This document shows positions 40,205-48,877 of a stretch of 64,000 nucleotides of DNA, one piece after another. Made by a program: the position numbers and the translations under genes. Under the pieces are notes generated by a model that was not told the origin of the DNA, ran no database searches, and saw only the letters and a list, made by a program, of their open reading frames with translations. Source of the stretch: Oscillospiraceae bacterium (GTDB lineage: Bacteria; Bacillota; Clostridia; Oscillospirales; Oscillospiraceae); contig JAFSUG010000011.1 of assembly GCA_017445385.1 (NCBI GenBank), positions 32,529 to 96,528 on the forward strand. The letters are read 5' to 3'. The first letter of the stretch is position 1, and every line of letters starts with the position of its first letter.

Positions 40205-42046
40205 ATGGACTATCGCGGATTTCAGCAGCGCTATGCGCCGCGCGAAGCGGAGCTGCGCGAATATTATATGGAGCTTTACCACAGTGAGGAATGCTTTGAC
40301 GCGTTCGTGCAGATGCTGCGCGGCGCGTTCGGCACGCGTGCGCAAGCGCTGCGCGCGCAGGATCGCGCCCGGGCAAAGAAGCCGGATTGGTACAGCCATC
40401 TTGTCGGCATGCAGCTTTACGTGGACGCGTTCGCCGGCGATTTGGAGGGCGTTCGGAAAAAGCTGGATTATATCGAAGAATGCGGCGTGAATTATCTGCA
40501 TCTGATGCCGTTGCTCGAAAGCCCGGAGGATCGCAGCGACGGCGGCTATGCCGTTTCGGATTTCCGCCGCGTACAGCCGAAGCTCGGCACAATCGAGCAG
40601 CTCGCCGCGCTTGCTGCCGATTGCAGAAGCCGCAATATCGCGCTCTGCATGGATCTTGTTATGAACCACACGAGCGAGGATCACGAATGGGCAAAGCGCG
40701 CGAAAGCGGGCGATCCCGAATACCAGGCGCGGTATTTCTTCTATGACAACTGGGATATTCCGAACCAGTATGAGCAGACCGTTCCGCAGGTTTTCCCGAC
40801 GACCGCGCCGGGCAACTTCACGTGGTGCGACGAGGCCGGGAAAGTCGTTATGACGATGTTTTACCCCTTCCAGTGGGATCTGAACTACGCAAATCCCGCC
40901 GTTTTGCAGGAGATGACGGAAAACCTGCTGTTTCTCTGCAACTGCGGTGTTGACGTGATCCGGCTCGATGCGGTGCCGTATATCTGGAAGCGGCTCGGAA
41001 CAACCTGCCGCAATCTGCCGGAGGTGCATACGCTGCTGCGTGTTTTGCGCCTTTCGTGCGAGATCGTCTGCCCGGGCGTATTGCTGCTGGGCGAGGTAGT
41101 TATGGAACCGAGCAAGGTCACGCCGTATTTCGGAACGGTTGAAAAGCCGCAGTGCCACATGCTCTATAACGTAACGACGATGGCAAGCACATGGCATACC
41201 GTTGCAACGAAGGACGTGCGCCTGCTGCGCCATCAGCTCCGGCAGGTGTTTGCGCTGCCGAAGGAATATACGTTCCTCAACTATCTCCGCTGCCACGACG
41301 ATATCGGCTGGGGTCTGGACTACGGCTATCTTGCGCAGTTCGGCATCGGCGAAGTGAGCCACAAGCGGTTTCTCAACGATTATCTTACCGGCAAATGGGA
41401 AGGCAGTCCGGCGCGCGGCGAAACGTACAACGATGATCCGCGCCTCGGAGATGCGCGCCTTTGCGGAACGACCGCTTCGCTCTGCGGCGTGGAGGCGGCG
41501 CGCTACGAGCGTGACGATGCGAAGCTCGATTGGGCGCTTCGGCTCGATGAGATGCTCCATGCGTATCTCTTTACGCTCAGCGGCATCCCGATCCTCTACA
41601 GCGGCGATGAGATCGCAAGCGAAAACGACTATACATACCACGACGATCCGCAAAAGTGGGACGACAGCCGCTGGCTGCACCGGGGTAAGCTGAACTGGGC
41701 GGCGGCGGAAAACCGCACCGATCCCGAAACGCCCGAAGGGCGGCTCTTCACCGCGCTGCGGCGGCTTGAAACGCTGCGAAAAGACCACCGCGTGTTTTCC
41801 GGCGGCGCGGACGTCTGGATCATGGAAACGGGCAGCGATCAGGTGCTTGGCATCGGGCGGTATTACAAGGGCGAAAAGCTCGCTGCGCTGTTCAATTTCT
41901 CCGAATCGGAGCAGACGGTCTGCCTCGATGAACTCGGCGAATTTACGAATCTGATCACGGGTCAGCCGCAGGATAAAACGGCGGTGCGCATTCCGTCCGG
42001 CGGATTTGCGTGGCTGCTGTGTGATTTTGAAGGAGAAAACAAATGA
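40205..42046 (+). CDS. Amylosucrase-like GH13 enzyme
   Basis: A 613-residue GH13 enzyme with an N-terminal helical domain, a TIM barrel and a C-terminal beta domain as in amylosucrase (GH13_4). Catalytic positions are visible: nucleophile Asp near 255 in VIRLDAVPYIWKRLG, acid/base Glu near 296 in LLLGEVVM, and transition-state Asp near 365 in LRCHDDIGWG. VFPTTAPGNFTW and CRNLPEVHTLLR are characteristic of amylosucrases. Those enzymes split sucrose and either build alpha-glucan or hydrolyse it. There is no signal peptide, so it acts in the cytosol. The ATG at 40205 follows GGAAGGTG. It overlaps the HAD gene by ATGA and precedes a PTS operon. Sucrose phosphorylase-like action is an alternative. 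Confidence 0.85.
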   Translation: MDYRGFQQRYAPREAELREYYMELYHSEECFDAFVQMLRGAFGTRAQALRAQDRARAKKPDWYSHLVGMQLYVDAFAGDLEGVRKKLDYIEECGVNYLHLMPLLESPEDRSDGGYAVSDFRRVQPKLGTIEQLAALAADCRSRNIALCMDLVMNHTSEDHEWAKRAKAGDPEYQARYFFYDNWDIPNQYEQTVPQVFPTTAPGNFTWCDEAGKVVMTMFYPFQWDLNYANPAVLQEMTENLLFLCNCGVDVIRLDAVPYIWKRLGTTCRNLPEVHTLLRVLRLSCEIVCPGVLLLGEVVMEPSKVTPYFGTVEKPQCHMLYNVTTMASTWHTVATKDVRLLRHQLRQVFALPKEYTFLNYLRCHDDIGWGLDYGYLAQFGIGEVSHKRFLNDYLTGKWEGSPARGETYNDDPRLGDARLCGTTASLCGVEAARYERDDAKLDWALRLDEMLHAYLFTLSGIPILYSGDEIASENDYTYHDDPQKWDDSRWLHRGKLNWAAAENRTDPETPEGRLFTALRRLETLRKDHRVFSGGADVWIMETGSDQVLGIGRYYKGEKLAALFNFSESEQTVCLDELGEFTNLITGQPQDKTAVRIPSGGFAWLLCDFEGENK

Positions 42047-42864
42047 AAAAACTGATTTTTCTCGATATCGACGGTACGCTGACCGTTCCCGGCAGCAATA
42101 CGCCGCCGGAAAGCGCGCTGGAAGCGGTGCGCAAGGCGCAGAAAAACGGCCACAAGGTTTTCCTCTGCACGGGGCGCAACCCCGATATGCTCTCGCCCGT
42201 GCTTGCCTACGGGTTTGACGGCGCGGTTGCGTGCGCCGGCGGCTACGTATTTGCCGGCGACCACGTTTTGTACGATTGCCCGATGACGGCGGCGCAGCGC
42301 GATTTGGCGATGAAGCTGCTGCAGGAAAACGGCGTTTTCCGCACGATCGAGGCGGTGGACGCAACGTTCGGCGATGAGAATCTATCGGAATTTCTCGCCA
42401 ACGCGGACGATAACAATTCCGAGCTCGTCCGCTGGCGCAAGGCGCTTGCGGAAAAGCTGAACATCCGCCCGATGGCGCAGTATGACGGCAGACCGATCTA
42501 TAAGATGGTCTTCATGTGCAACGACCGGGCGCAGCTGCAGCCGGCGATGGACGCGATGGGCGCGGAATTTGATTTCGTGATGCAGACGATCGCGGCGCAC
42601 GCCTGCCTCAACGGCGAGATGATCAACCGCAAGTTCGATAAGGGCACGGGCGTTCGCTGCGTTGCCGACGCGCTCGGCTTCGATCTTGCCGATACGATCG
42701 GCTTCGGCGACAGCATGAACGATCTTGCGATGACGAAAACCGTTGCGATCAGCTACTGCATGGAAAACGGCAGTCCCGACCTCAAAGCGGTGAGCGACCG
42801 CATCTGCCCGGCAGTGGAAAACGACGGTCTTGCGATCGCGTTTGCCGAATTGGGACTGATCTAA
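42043..42864 (+). CDS. Cof-type HAD phosphatase
   Basis: A 273-residue HAD-superfamily hydrolase. Motif I is FLDIDGTLT, motif II LCTGRN, a C2-type cap follows, and motif IV is GFGDSMNDLAM. Cof-like members dephosphorylate sugar phosphates, FMN and similar compounds. It overlaps the amylosucrase-like gene (ATGA), so it is co-translated. The context raises the idea of sugar- or sucrose-phosphate dephosphorylation, which is inference. Confidence 0.88.
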   Translation: MKKLIFLDIDGTLTVPGSNTPPESALEAVRKAQKNGHKVFLCTGRNPDMLSPVLAYGFDGAVACAGGYVFAGDHVLYDCPMTAAQRDLAMKLLQENGVFRTIEAVDATFGDENLSEFLANADDNNSELVRWRKALAEKLNIRPMAQYDGRPIYKMVFMCNDRAQLQPAMDAMGAEFDFVMQTIAAHACLNGEMINRKFDKGTGVRCVADALGFDLADTIGFGDSMNDLAMTKTVAISYCMENGSPDLKAVSDRICPAVENDGLAIAFAELGLI

Positions 42865-42890
42865 ATTTTGTGAAAAACGCAAAAAAGCCC

Positions 42891-42919
42891 TTTACATATT
42901 TCACCTTATCATGTAAAAT
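42891..42919 (+). promoter_or_regulatory. Promoter of the PTS operon
   Basis: TTTACA, 17-base spacer, TAAAAT, 60 bases before the PTS ATG. Confidence 0.7.
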
Positions 42920-42933
42920 ATGACTATAAATAA

Positions 42934-42954
42934 GCGGTCGCCAAAGGCGGCCGC
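42934..42954 (+). promoter_or_regulatory. Leader hairpin of the PTS operon
   Basis: GCGGTCGCC/GGCGGCCGC stem with AAA loop (one G-U), ending 8 bases before the AAGGAAAGGGG ribosome-binding site. No BglG-type antiterminator sequence or T-run is visible, so it may act on mRNA stability or translation. Confidence 0.45.
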
Positions 42955-42979
42955 TGTTTAAGGAAAGGGGATAAACAAC

Positions 42980-44860
42980 ATGGCTCTTGACTATCGCAAA
43001 TGCGCGGAAGAGATTTTCTCCCACCTCGGCGGCAGAGAAAATATCATCAGCGCGGCGCACTGCGCAACCCGGCTCCGCCTTGTAATTGCGGACAACAGCA
43101 AGCTCGACGTGGAAGCTCTGGAGGAAGTTGAGGGCGTAAAAGGCCTGTTCAATTCCAACGGTCAGCTTCAGCTCATCATCGGTACCGGCACGGTAAATAA
43201 GGTTTACGACGAGTTCCTCGCTGTAACCGGCATGACCGCCGCTACGAAAGATGAAGTCAAAGCCGCCGCGGCATCGAAAATGCCCTGGTGGAAAAAGATC
43301 CTGAAAACCCCTGGCGACGTTTTCGTTCCCATTCTGCCGGCAATCGTTGCTTCCGGCCTGATGATGGGTATCGTGGAAGCGATCCCGAAATTCTGGCCGG
43401 CGTTCGGCGCAACCGATTGGTTCTCGTTCCTCGATCTCGTTGCAAACACCGCGTTTGCGCTGCTGCCGGTTCTGGTTGCGATCAGCGCCGCGCGCGTCTT
43501 CGGCGGAAACATCTTCCTCGGCGCGGTCATCGGTCTGATGATGGTGCATCCGGCGCTCATCAACGCCTGGACCGTCGGCGGTATGACCGATATTCCCACA
43601 TGGCACCTATGGTTCTTTAACGTGCAGCAAGTCGGCTACCAAGGTCACGTCATACCGGTCATATTGGCGGTTTTGCTGATGTCCAAACTGGAAAAGCTGC
43701 TGCATAAGACCGTTCCGGAAATGATCGACCTGTTCGTAACGCCGCTCGTTACCGTGGTTGTGACCTCGTTTGTCACCTTCACGGTCATCGGCCCGATCTT
43801 CTCCATCGTTGAGAACTGGGTCCTCGACGGCGCAAAGTGGCTCATCACCATCGGCTACGGCGCAGGCGCTGCCGTTATGGGCGCGATCTACCCGTTCACC
43901 GTTGTTATGGGTCTGCACCATATGTATAACGTCATCGAGGCCGGTATGCTCGCCTCCACCGGCGTCAACACCTGGATGCCCATCGCAACTGCCGCGAACT
44001 TCGCGCAGTTCGGCGCTTGCCTTGCCGTTGCAGTCAAGTGCCGCAATCAGAAACTGAAATCCGTTGCGCTGCCCTCTTCGCTCTCCGCGTCCCTGGGCAT
44101 CACGGAGCCGGCGATCTTCGGCGTGAACTTCCGTTTCATGAAGCCGTTTATCTGCGGCATGATCGGCGGCGCTGCCGGCGCGCTGTTTGCGCAGCTTCCG
44201 TTCGTCCATGGTTATGACATGGCGGGCAACGTTGTCGCCTTCGGCGCAACGACCTACGGTGTTACCGGCATCCCCGGTATCCCGGCAATCAACAATATCC
44301 CGATGTATCTGATCGAGCTCGCGATTGCGGCGGGCGTTGCCTTCGCGCTTACGATGATCGTTTGGAAAGAAGACGAGCAGCCCAAGGCGAAGAAAGAAGC
44401 TCCGGCGGAAGAAGCCATCGAAGCGCCTACCGCTTCCGTGATCCGCTGCGCAGCCGGCACCGTTCTGCAGCCGGTTCAGGGCAAGGTCATCGCGCGTGAC
44501 GCGATCCCCGATGAAACGTTCGCAGCCGGCATCCTCGGCGACGGCGTTGGCATCGAGCCGACCGAAGGCATCGTAGTTGCGCCGTTTGACGGCGTGGTTT
44601 CCACAGTCATGGACAGCAAGCACGCCGTCACGCTCGAAGCCAACGGCATGGAGCTGCTGATCCACGTCGGCGTGAACACCGTCAATATGCAGGGCGATGG
44701 CTTTACCGCCTTCGTTGCAGACGGCGAAACCGTCAAGGCAGGGCAGAAGCTGCTCGCGTTTGACAGCGCGAAGATCAAAGCCGCCGGCTACAGCGATACC
44801 GTTGCGGTTCTGCTTACGAATTCCGATGATATGGAAAACGTATCTTGCGGTCTTGCGTAA
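42980..44860 (+). CDS. Glucose/sucrose-family PTS permease, EIIBCA
   Basis: A 626-residue fused PTS transporter in B-C-A order. The EIIB domain (about 1-85) carries phospho-Cys28 in AAHCATRLRLV. EIIC (about 110-450) has about ten helices and the GITEPAIFGV motif. EIIA (about 485-626) carries phospho-His562 in LLIHVGVNTV. It takes up and phosphorylates a sugar of the sucrose/beta-glucoside/trehalose group. The adjacent fructokinase and amylosucrase-like gene favour sucrose, giving sucrose-6-phosphate. No ScrB-type GH32 hydrolase lies in the window. Confidence 0.88.
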   Translation: MALDYRKCAEEIFSHLGGRENIISAAHCATRLRLVIADNSKLDVEALEEVEGVKGLFNSNGQLQLIIGTGTVNKVYDEFLAVTGMTAATKDEVKAAAASKMPWWKKILKTPGDVFVPILPAIVASGLMMGIVEAIPKFWPAFGATDWFSFLDLVANTAFALLPVLVAISAARVFGGNIFLGAVIGLMMVHPALINAWTVGGMTDIPTWHLWFFNVQQVGYQGHVIPVILAVLLMSKLEKLLHKTVPEMIDLFVTPLVTVVVTSFVTFTVIGPIFSIVENWVLDGAKWLITIGYGAGAAVMGAIYPFTVVMGLHHMYNVIEAGMLASTGVNTWMPIATAANFAQFGACLAVAVKCRNQKLKSVALPSSLSASLGITEPAIFGVNFRFMKPFICGMIGGAAGALFAQLPFVHGYDMAGNVVAFGATTYGVTGIPGIPAINNIPMYLIELAIAAGVAFALTMIVWKEDEQPKAKKEAPAEEAIEAPTASVIRCAAGTVLQPVQGKVIARDAIPDETFAAGILGDGVGIEPTEGIVVAPFDGVVSTVMDSKHAVTLEANGMELLIHVGVNTVNMQGDGFTAFVADGETVKAGQKLLAFDSAKIKAAGYSDTVAVLLTNSDDMENVSCGLA

Positions 44861-44879
44861 TTAGGAGGATAAACAACAA

Positions 44880-45140
44880 ATGAAATCTTTTTCTTACACG
44901 ATCACCGATCCCGTCGGGATCCACGCGCGTCCGGCAGGTCTGCTTGTGAAAGCGGTCAAGGAATTTGCCGGCAGCACCATTACGATCGCCAAGGGCGATA
45001 AGTCGGTCAATGCGCTGAAGCTCATGGGCCTTATGCAGATGGGCATCAAGCAGGGCGACGCCGTAACCGTTTCCGTTGAAGGCGGCGATGAAGACGCGGT
45101 TTGCGCCGCGATGGAAGCGTTCTTCAAAGCGAATCTGTAA
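44880..45140 (+). CDS. ptsH: Phosphocarrier protein HPr lacking the regulatory serine
   Basis: An 86-residue HPr. The active His15 is in GIHARPAG and passes phosphate from EI to EIIA. The regulatory region usually reads KSVNLKSIMG in Firmicutes, with Ser46; here it reads KSVNALKLMG, which puts Lys at the Ser46 position. HPr kinase/phosphorylase should not be able to phosphorylate it. It lies 19 bases behind the EII gene behind a GGAGGA site and is followed by a hairpin before ptsI. Confidence 0.94.
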   Translation: MKSFSYTITDPVGIHARPAGLLVKAVKEFAGSTITIAKGDKSVNALKLMGLMQMGIKQGDAVTVSVEGGDEDAVCAAMEAFFKANL

Positions 45141-45151
45141 AGATATGAGAA

Positions 45152-45189
45152 AGATGCGGCTGCCCCTTGCGACAGCCGTATCTTTTTTC
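45152..45189 (+). terminator. Terminator-like hairpin between ptsH and ptsI
   Basis: AGATGCGGCTG/CAGCCGTATCT stem with a run of T's. It would give partial termination so that HPr exceeds EI in amount. Confidence 0.7.
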
Positions 45190-45206
45190 GGGAAAGGATA
45201 AATACT

Positions 45207-46886
45207 ATGATTACAATTCAGGGTAAAGGCGTATCCACCGGCGTAGCCGTCGGCCCGCTTTATTTCTACCGCCGCGCGGATCTGACGATCCGCCGCACGG
45301 AAGTTGCGGATAAAGAGGCGGAGTGGGCGCGCTTCAAGGCGGCGCAGGCAAAGGCGATCGAGCAGCTCGGCGAGCTTGCCGAAAAGGCTAGAGCCGAAGC
45401 CGGCGACGAGGCGGCAATGCTGTTTGAAACGCATCAGATGATGGCGGAAGACCTCGATTACGAAGAGGCGATCGAAAACGGCATCAAAGGCGAAGGCATC
45501 AACGCCGAAGCGGTCGTTTCCGAAACGGGTGAACAGTTCGCCGCCATGTTCTCCGCGATGGACGATGCCTATATGCAGGCGCGCAGCGCGGACGTGAAGG
45601 ACGTTTCCGGGCGTATCGTTTCGATCCTGCTCGGCGCGGTGCAGGGCGGCATTGATTCCCCGGTGCCGGTCGTGCTGGCGGCGGACGATCTCGCGCCCAG
45701 CGAAACCGTGCAGCTTGATAAGAGCAAGATCCTCGGCTTCGTAACGTCTTACGGCTCCGGCTCGAGCCATACGGCGATCCTCGCGCGGACGATGGGCATT
45801 CCGGCGATCATCGGCGTAGGCGATCAGGTGAAGCCGGAATACGAGGGCAGAGAAGTTATCGTAGACGGCGGAACGGGCGAAGTGGTCGTCGATCCCGACG
45901 ACGCAACGCGCCAGGCGCTGCTTGCAAAGCGCGAGCAGCTTCTTAAGCGCCAGGCGCTTTTGGAGCAGCTCAAGGGCAAACCCAACGTTACGAAGGATGG
46001 GCAGACCGTCCGCGTTTACTGCAACATCGGCAACCCCGAAGACGTGCATACCGTTCTGGAAAACGACGGCGGCGGCGTAGGCCTGTTCCGCAGCGAATTC
46101 CTCTATCTGGAATGCGATGATTATCCCACTGAGGATTATCAGTTTGAGGCGTATAAGAAAGTCCTGTCCGATATGGGCGATAAGGAAGTTGTTATCCGCA
46201 CGCTCGATATCGGCGCGGATAAGCAGATTGATTACTTCAATCTGCCGAAAGAGGAGAACCCGGCAATGGGCAACCGCGCGCTGCGCATCTGCCTGAACCG
46301 CCCGGAGATCTTCCGCACACAGCTTCGCGCGCTCTACCGCGCTTCGGCTTACGGCCACCTTTGCATCATGTTCCCGATGGTCACCTCCGTCTGGGAAGTG
46401 AAAGAGGCAAAGAAAATGTGCGAGCAGGTCAAAAAAGAGCTGACCGCCGAGGGCATCCCCTTTGCCGAGGACGTGCAGCTCGGCATCATGATCGAAACGC
46501 CGGCAGCCGCCGTAATGAGCGACCGTCTTGCGAAAGAAGTGGACTTCTTCTCCTGCGGCACGAACGATCTGACGCAGTATACCCTCGCCTGTGACCGCCA
46601 GAATAACGACCTCGGCAGATTCTTCAATCCGCATCACCCTTCGGTGCTGCGCCTGCTGAAGATGGTTGCCGATAACGCCCATAAGAACGGCATCTGGGTT
46701 GGCATCTGCGGCGAGCTCGGCGCAGACCTTGAGCTGACGGAAACGTTCCTCTCCATCGGTATCGATGAACTTTCCGTTTCTCCGCGCGCAGTGCTTCCGC
46801 TGCGGCAGAAGATCCGCGAAACGGACGTGCGCCAGTGCCGCGAGAAACTGGTAAACGATCTTTTAAGCGACCAAACGCAGATTTGA
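45207..46886 (+). CDS. ptsI: PTS enzyme I
   Basis: A 559-residue phosphoenolpyruvate-protein phosphotransferase that starts the PTS cascade. The HPr-binding N-domain is followed by phospho-His188 in GSGSSHTAILAR. The C-terminal PEP-binding barrel shows GVGLFRSEFLYL, EENPAMGNRALR and FFSCGTNDLTQY. Length fits the family's usual 570 or so. The ATG follows GGGAAAGGA. Confidence 0.96.
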   Translation: MITIQGKGVSTGVAVGPLYFYRRADLTIRRTEVADKEAEWARFKAAQAKAIEQLGELAEKARAEAGDEAAMLFETHQMMAEDLDYEEAIENGIKGEGINAEAVVSETGEQFAAMFSAMDDAYMQARSADVKDVSGRIVSILLGAVQGGIDSPVPVVLAADDLAPSETVQLDKSKILGFVTSYGSGSSHTAILARTMGIPAIIGVGDQVKPEYEGREVIVDGGTGEVVVDPDDATRQALLAKREQLLKRQALLEQLKGKPNVTKDGQTVRVYCNIGNPEDVHTVLENDGGGVGLFRSEFLYLECDDYPTEDYQFEAYKKVLSDMGDKEVVIRTLDIGADKQIDYFNLPKEENPAMGNRALRICLNRPEIFRTQLRALYRASAYGHLCIMFPMVTSVWEVKEAKKMCEQVKKELTAEGIPFAEDVQLGIMIETPAAAVMSDRLAKEVDFFSCGTNDLTQYTLACDRQNNDLGRFFNPHHPSVLRLLKMVADNAHKNGIWVGICGELGADLELTETFLSIGIDELSVSPRAVLPLRQKIRETDVRQCREKLVNDLLSDQTQI

Positions 46887-46896
46887 GGGTGATCTC

Positions 46897-47868
46897 ATGG
46901 CAAAAACAGATGTTGTTGCGCTCGGCGAGCTGCTGATTGATTTTACGCAAAACGGCGTCAGCGAGCAGGGAAACCTGCTCTTTGAGGCGAATCCGGGCGG
47001 CGCGCCGGCAAACGTGCTTGCCATGCTGCGCAAGCTGGATAAATCCTGCGCGTTTATCGGAAAAGTCGGGCGCGACAGCTTCGGCGATCTTCTGGAAAAG
47101 ACTGTCCGCGAAGCCGGCGTAGATACGCGCGCGCTTCGCCGCGATGATGCGATCCCTACAACGCTTGCCGTTGTGCATACGCTGCCCGGCGGCGATCGGG
47201 ATTTCAGCTTCTACCGCAAGCCCGGCGCGGACGTTCTGCTTTCGGAAAACGAGCTGGATGAAGATCTGCTGAACAACTGCCGGATCTTCCACTTCGGTAC
47301 GCTTTCGCTCACTGCCGAGCCGTGCCGCAGCGCAACGCGCAAAGCGTATACGCTTGCGAAAGCGGCAGGCGCGCTGATTTCATTCGATCCCAATTTGCGG
47401 CCGCCGCTCTGGGACGATATGGACGAGGCAAAGCGGCAGATCGAATGGGGCCTTGCGCGCTGCGATATTCTGAAGATTGCGGATAACGAGCTGGAATTTA
47501 TGACGGGTAAAACCGATTTCGATGAAGGCGCGGCGATCCTGCGCGAAAAGTTCCCGAATATTCGCGTTTTTAACGTGACTGCCGGCGCGGATGGCAGCTA
47601 TAGCTATTATGGCGATCTGCGCGTGTTCGAGCCAGCGTGCAAGCTCGGCGGCACTATTGAAACAACCGGCGCCGGCGATACGTTCTGCGCGTGCGTTCTG
47701 AACTACGTTTTAGAGCACGGCATCGAAGGGCTCGGTGCGCAGAATCTGACGGAAATGCTGCGCTTCGCAAATACCGCGGCATATCTCGTAACAACCAAAA
47801 AAGGCGCGATCCGGTCTATGCCGAGCCGCGATCAGGTGGAAAATCTCACTGGAGGCAATTTCTCATGA
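46897..47868 (+). CDS. scrK: Fructokinase (PfkB family)
   Basis: A 323-residue PfkB-type sugar kinase. Substrate motif GGAPANVLAMLRKL lies near residue 36; the anion-hole/catalytic motif TTGAGDTFCACVLNYVL is near residue 260. The layout VALGELLIDF...GKVGRDSFGDLL is typical of ScrK-type fructokinases, which make fructose-6-phosphate from fructose released on sucrose cleavage. It follows ptsI by 10 bases and overlaps the lipoprotein gene by ATGA. Other ketose or nucleoside kinases of the family cannot be excluded. Confidence 0.88.
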   Translation: MAKTDVVALGELLIDFTQNGVSEQGNLLFEANPGGAPANVLAMLRKLDKSCAFIGKVGRDSFGDLLEKTVREAGVDTRALRRDDAIPTTLAVVHTLPGGDRDFSFYRKPGADVLLSENELDEDLLNNCRIFHFGTLSLTAEPCRSATRKAYTLAKAAGALISFDPNLRPPLWDDMDEAKRQIEWGLARCDILKIADNELEFMTGKTDFDEGAAILREKFPNIRVFNVTAGADGSYSYYGDLRVFEPACKLGGTIETTGAGDTFCACVLNYVLEHGIEGLGAQNLTEMLRFANTAAYLVTTKKGAIRSMPSRDQVENLTGGNFS

Positions 47869-48737
47869 AAAAAGTATGTTTGTTCGCTGTTATATTTGCC
47901 CTGCTGCTGACGGCGTGCGGCACGCCTGCCGCCGAAACGCAAGCGGACGCGCAGATCGAAACCGTTACGGGACCGAACGCAGCCGACTTTGTTGGCGCAT
48001 GGCAGGACCGCGTGAGCCAGCGCGCCACGATGAACCTACTTGAGCAGGAATATATGTCCGCTTATACCGCAACGATCTCCTGGGGCAGCAGCGCAACCGA
48101 AACAACGGTCTGGACGCTTCCCTGCGCTTACGATGAGCAAACGCATACGCTGACGTATACCGGCGGCACGAAGGAGAATCTCACCTTCAGCGAAGACGGC
48201 GCGGAAACGGCGGAAACCGTTTGGAATGACAGCGAAGGAACGCTCCGCATCAATGATGACGGCGAGATCGAATGGGCGGACAGCCGCGAGGAAGCCGCGC
48301 CGAGCGTGCGCTTCGTCCGCGTTTACAGCGAAACGCCCTCGCAGGAAGCGTTTGTGGAGGAATATTTCCATGTGATCGGCGGCGTTGAGCAGGGCACGGC
48401 AGGCGCCTCGCTGAAGCTGGATCGCGCGGCGTATGACGCGATGGATTTTGCGAACCGCTATCAGCTTTGGAACGCTGATATTCCGGCTCTGCGCGATGCA
48501 ATGCTCGCCGCGTGGGAGAGTATGAGCGATGAAGAGCGCAGCGCGTTTGACGCGAACTTCATCGACGTTGTCCGGCAGATCGACCTTGCGCTTGACGACT
48601 ACGAAGGCATCAAGACCGAATTTGAAGACGCCGGCATCGGCGATGCGATGCAGTCGCTTTTGGAAGACCCGTTCGCCTGCGAATCATGGCGCACGCTCTG
48701 CGCCCACACGCTCACAATGGGCAACTCCGAGGGCTGA
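47865..48737 (+). CDS. Lipoprotein of unknown function
   Basis: A 290-residue protein with a lipobox, LLLTACGT, lipid Cys at about 18. The mature part starts acidic and contains a lipocalin-like beta section (FVGAWQDRVSQRATMNL, TATISWGSSATETTVW) followed by a helical end. The start follows GGAGG by 9 bases and overlaps the fructokinase stop. It is the last gene of the PTS operon. No family recognised; a cell-surface role is inferred from the signal only. Confidence 0.8.
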   Translation: MKKVCLFAVIFALLLTACGTPAAETQADAQIETVTGPNAADFVGAWQDRVSQRATMNLLEQEYMSAYTATISWGSSATETTVWTLPCAYDEQTHTLTYTGGTKENLTFSEDGAETAETVWNDSEGTLRINDDGEIEWADSREEAAPSVRFVRVYSETPSQEAFVEEYFHVIGGVEQGTAGASLKLDRAAYDAMDFANRYQLWNADIPALRDAMLAAWESMSDEERSAFDANFIDVVRQIDLALDDYEGIKTEFEDAGIGDAMQSLLEDPFACESWRTLCAHTLTMGNSEG

Positions 48738-48745
48738 GGAAAAAC

Positions 48746-48787
48746 AAAAACCGCGCCGAAACAATTCTTGTTTCGGCGCGGTTTTTT
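48746..48787 (+). terminator. Strong terminator of the PTS operon
   Basis: AAACCGCGCCGAAACAA/TTGTTTCGGCGCGGTTT stem followed by T's. Confidence 0.93.
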
Positions 48788-48877
48788 GCAAAAAAACAAG
48801 TTTTGACTCTACGTTCGGATCATGCTATAATTCTGCTTTGCGCGGAGCGCGAAACCCGGAAAAAGAGATGACACCGC

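Noticed and set aside
40172..42364. 730-codon minus-strand open frame opposite the GH13 gene
   Set aside because: Antisense of a gene with clear catalytic motifs; composition typical of GC-rich shadows.
42920..42979. LicT/BglG antiterminator-terminator switch ahead of the PTS gene
   Set aside because: Only one short hairpin without a T-run; no ribonucleic antiterminator sequence and no BglG-type regulator gene nearby.
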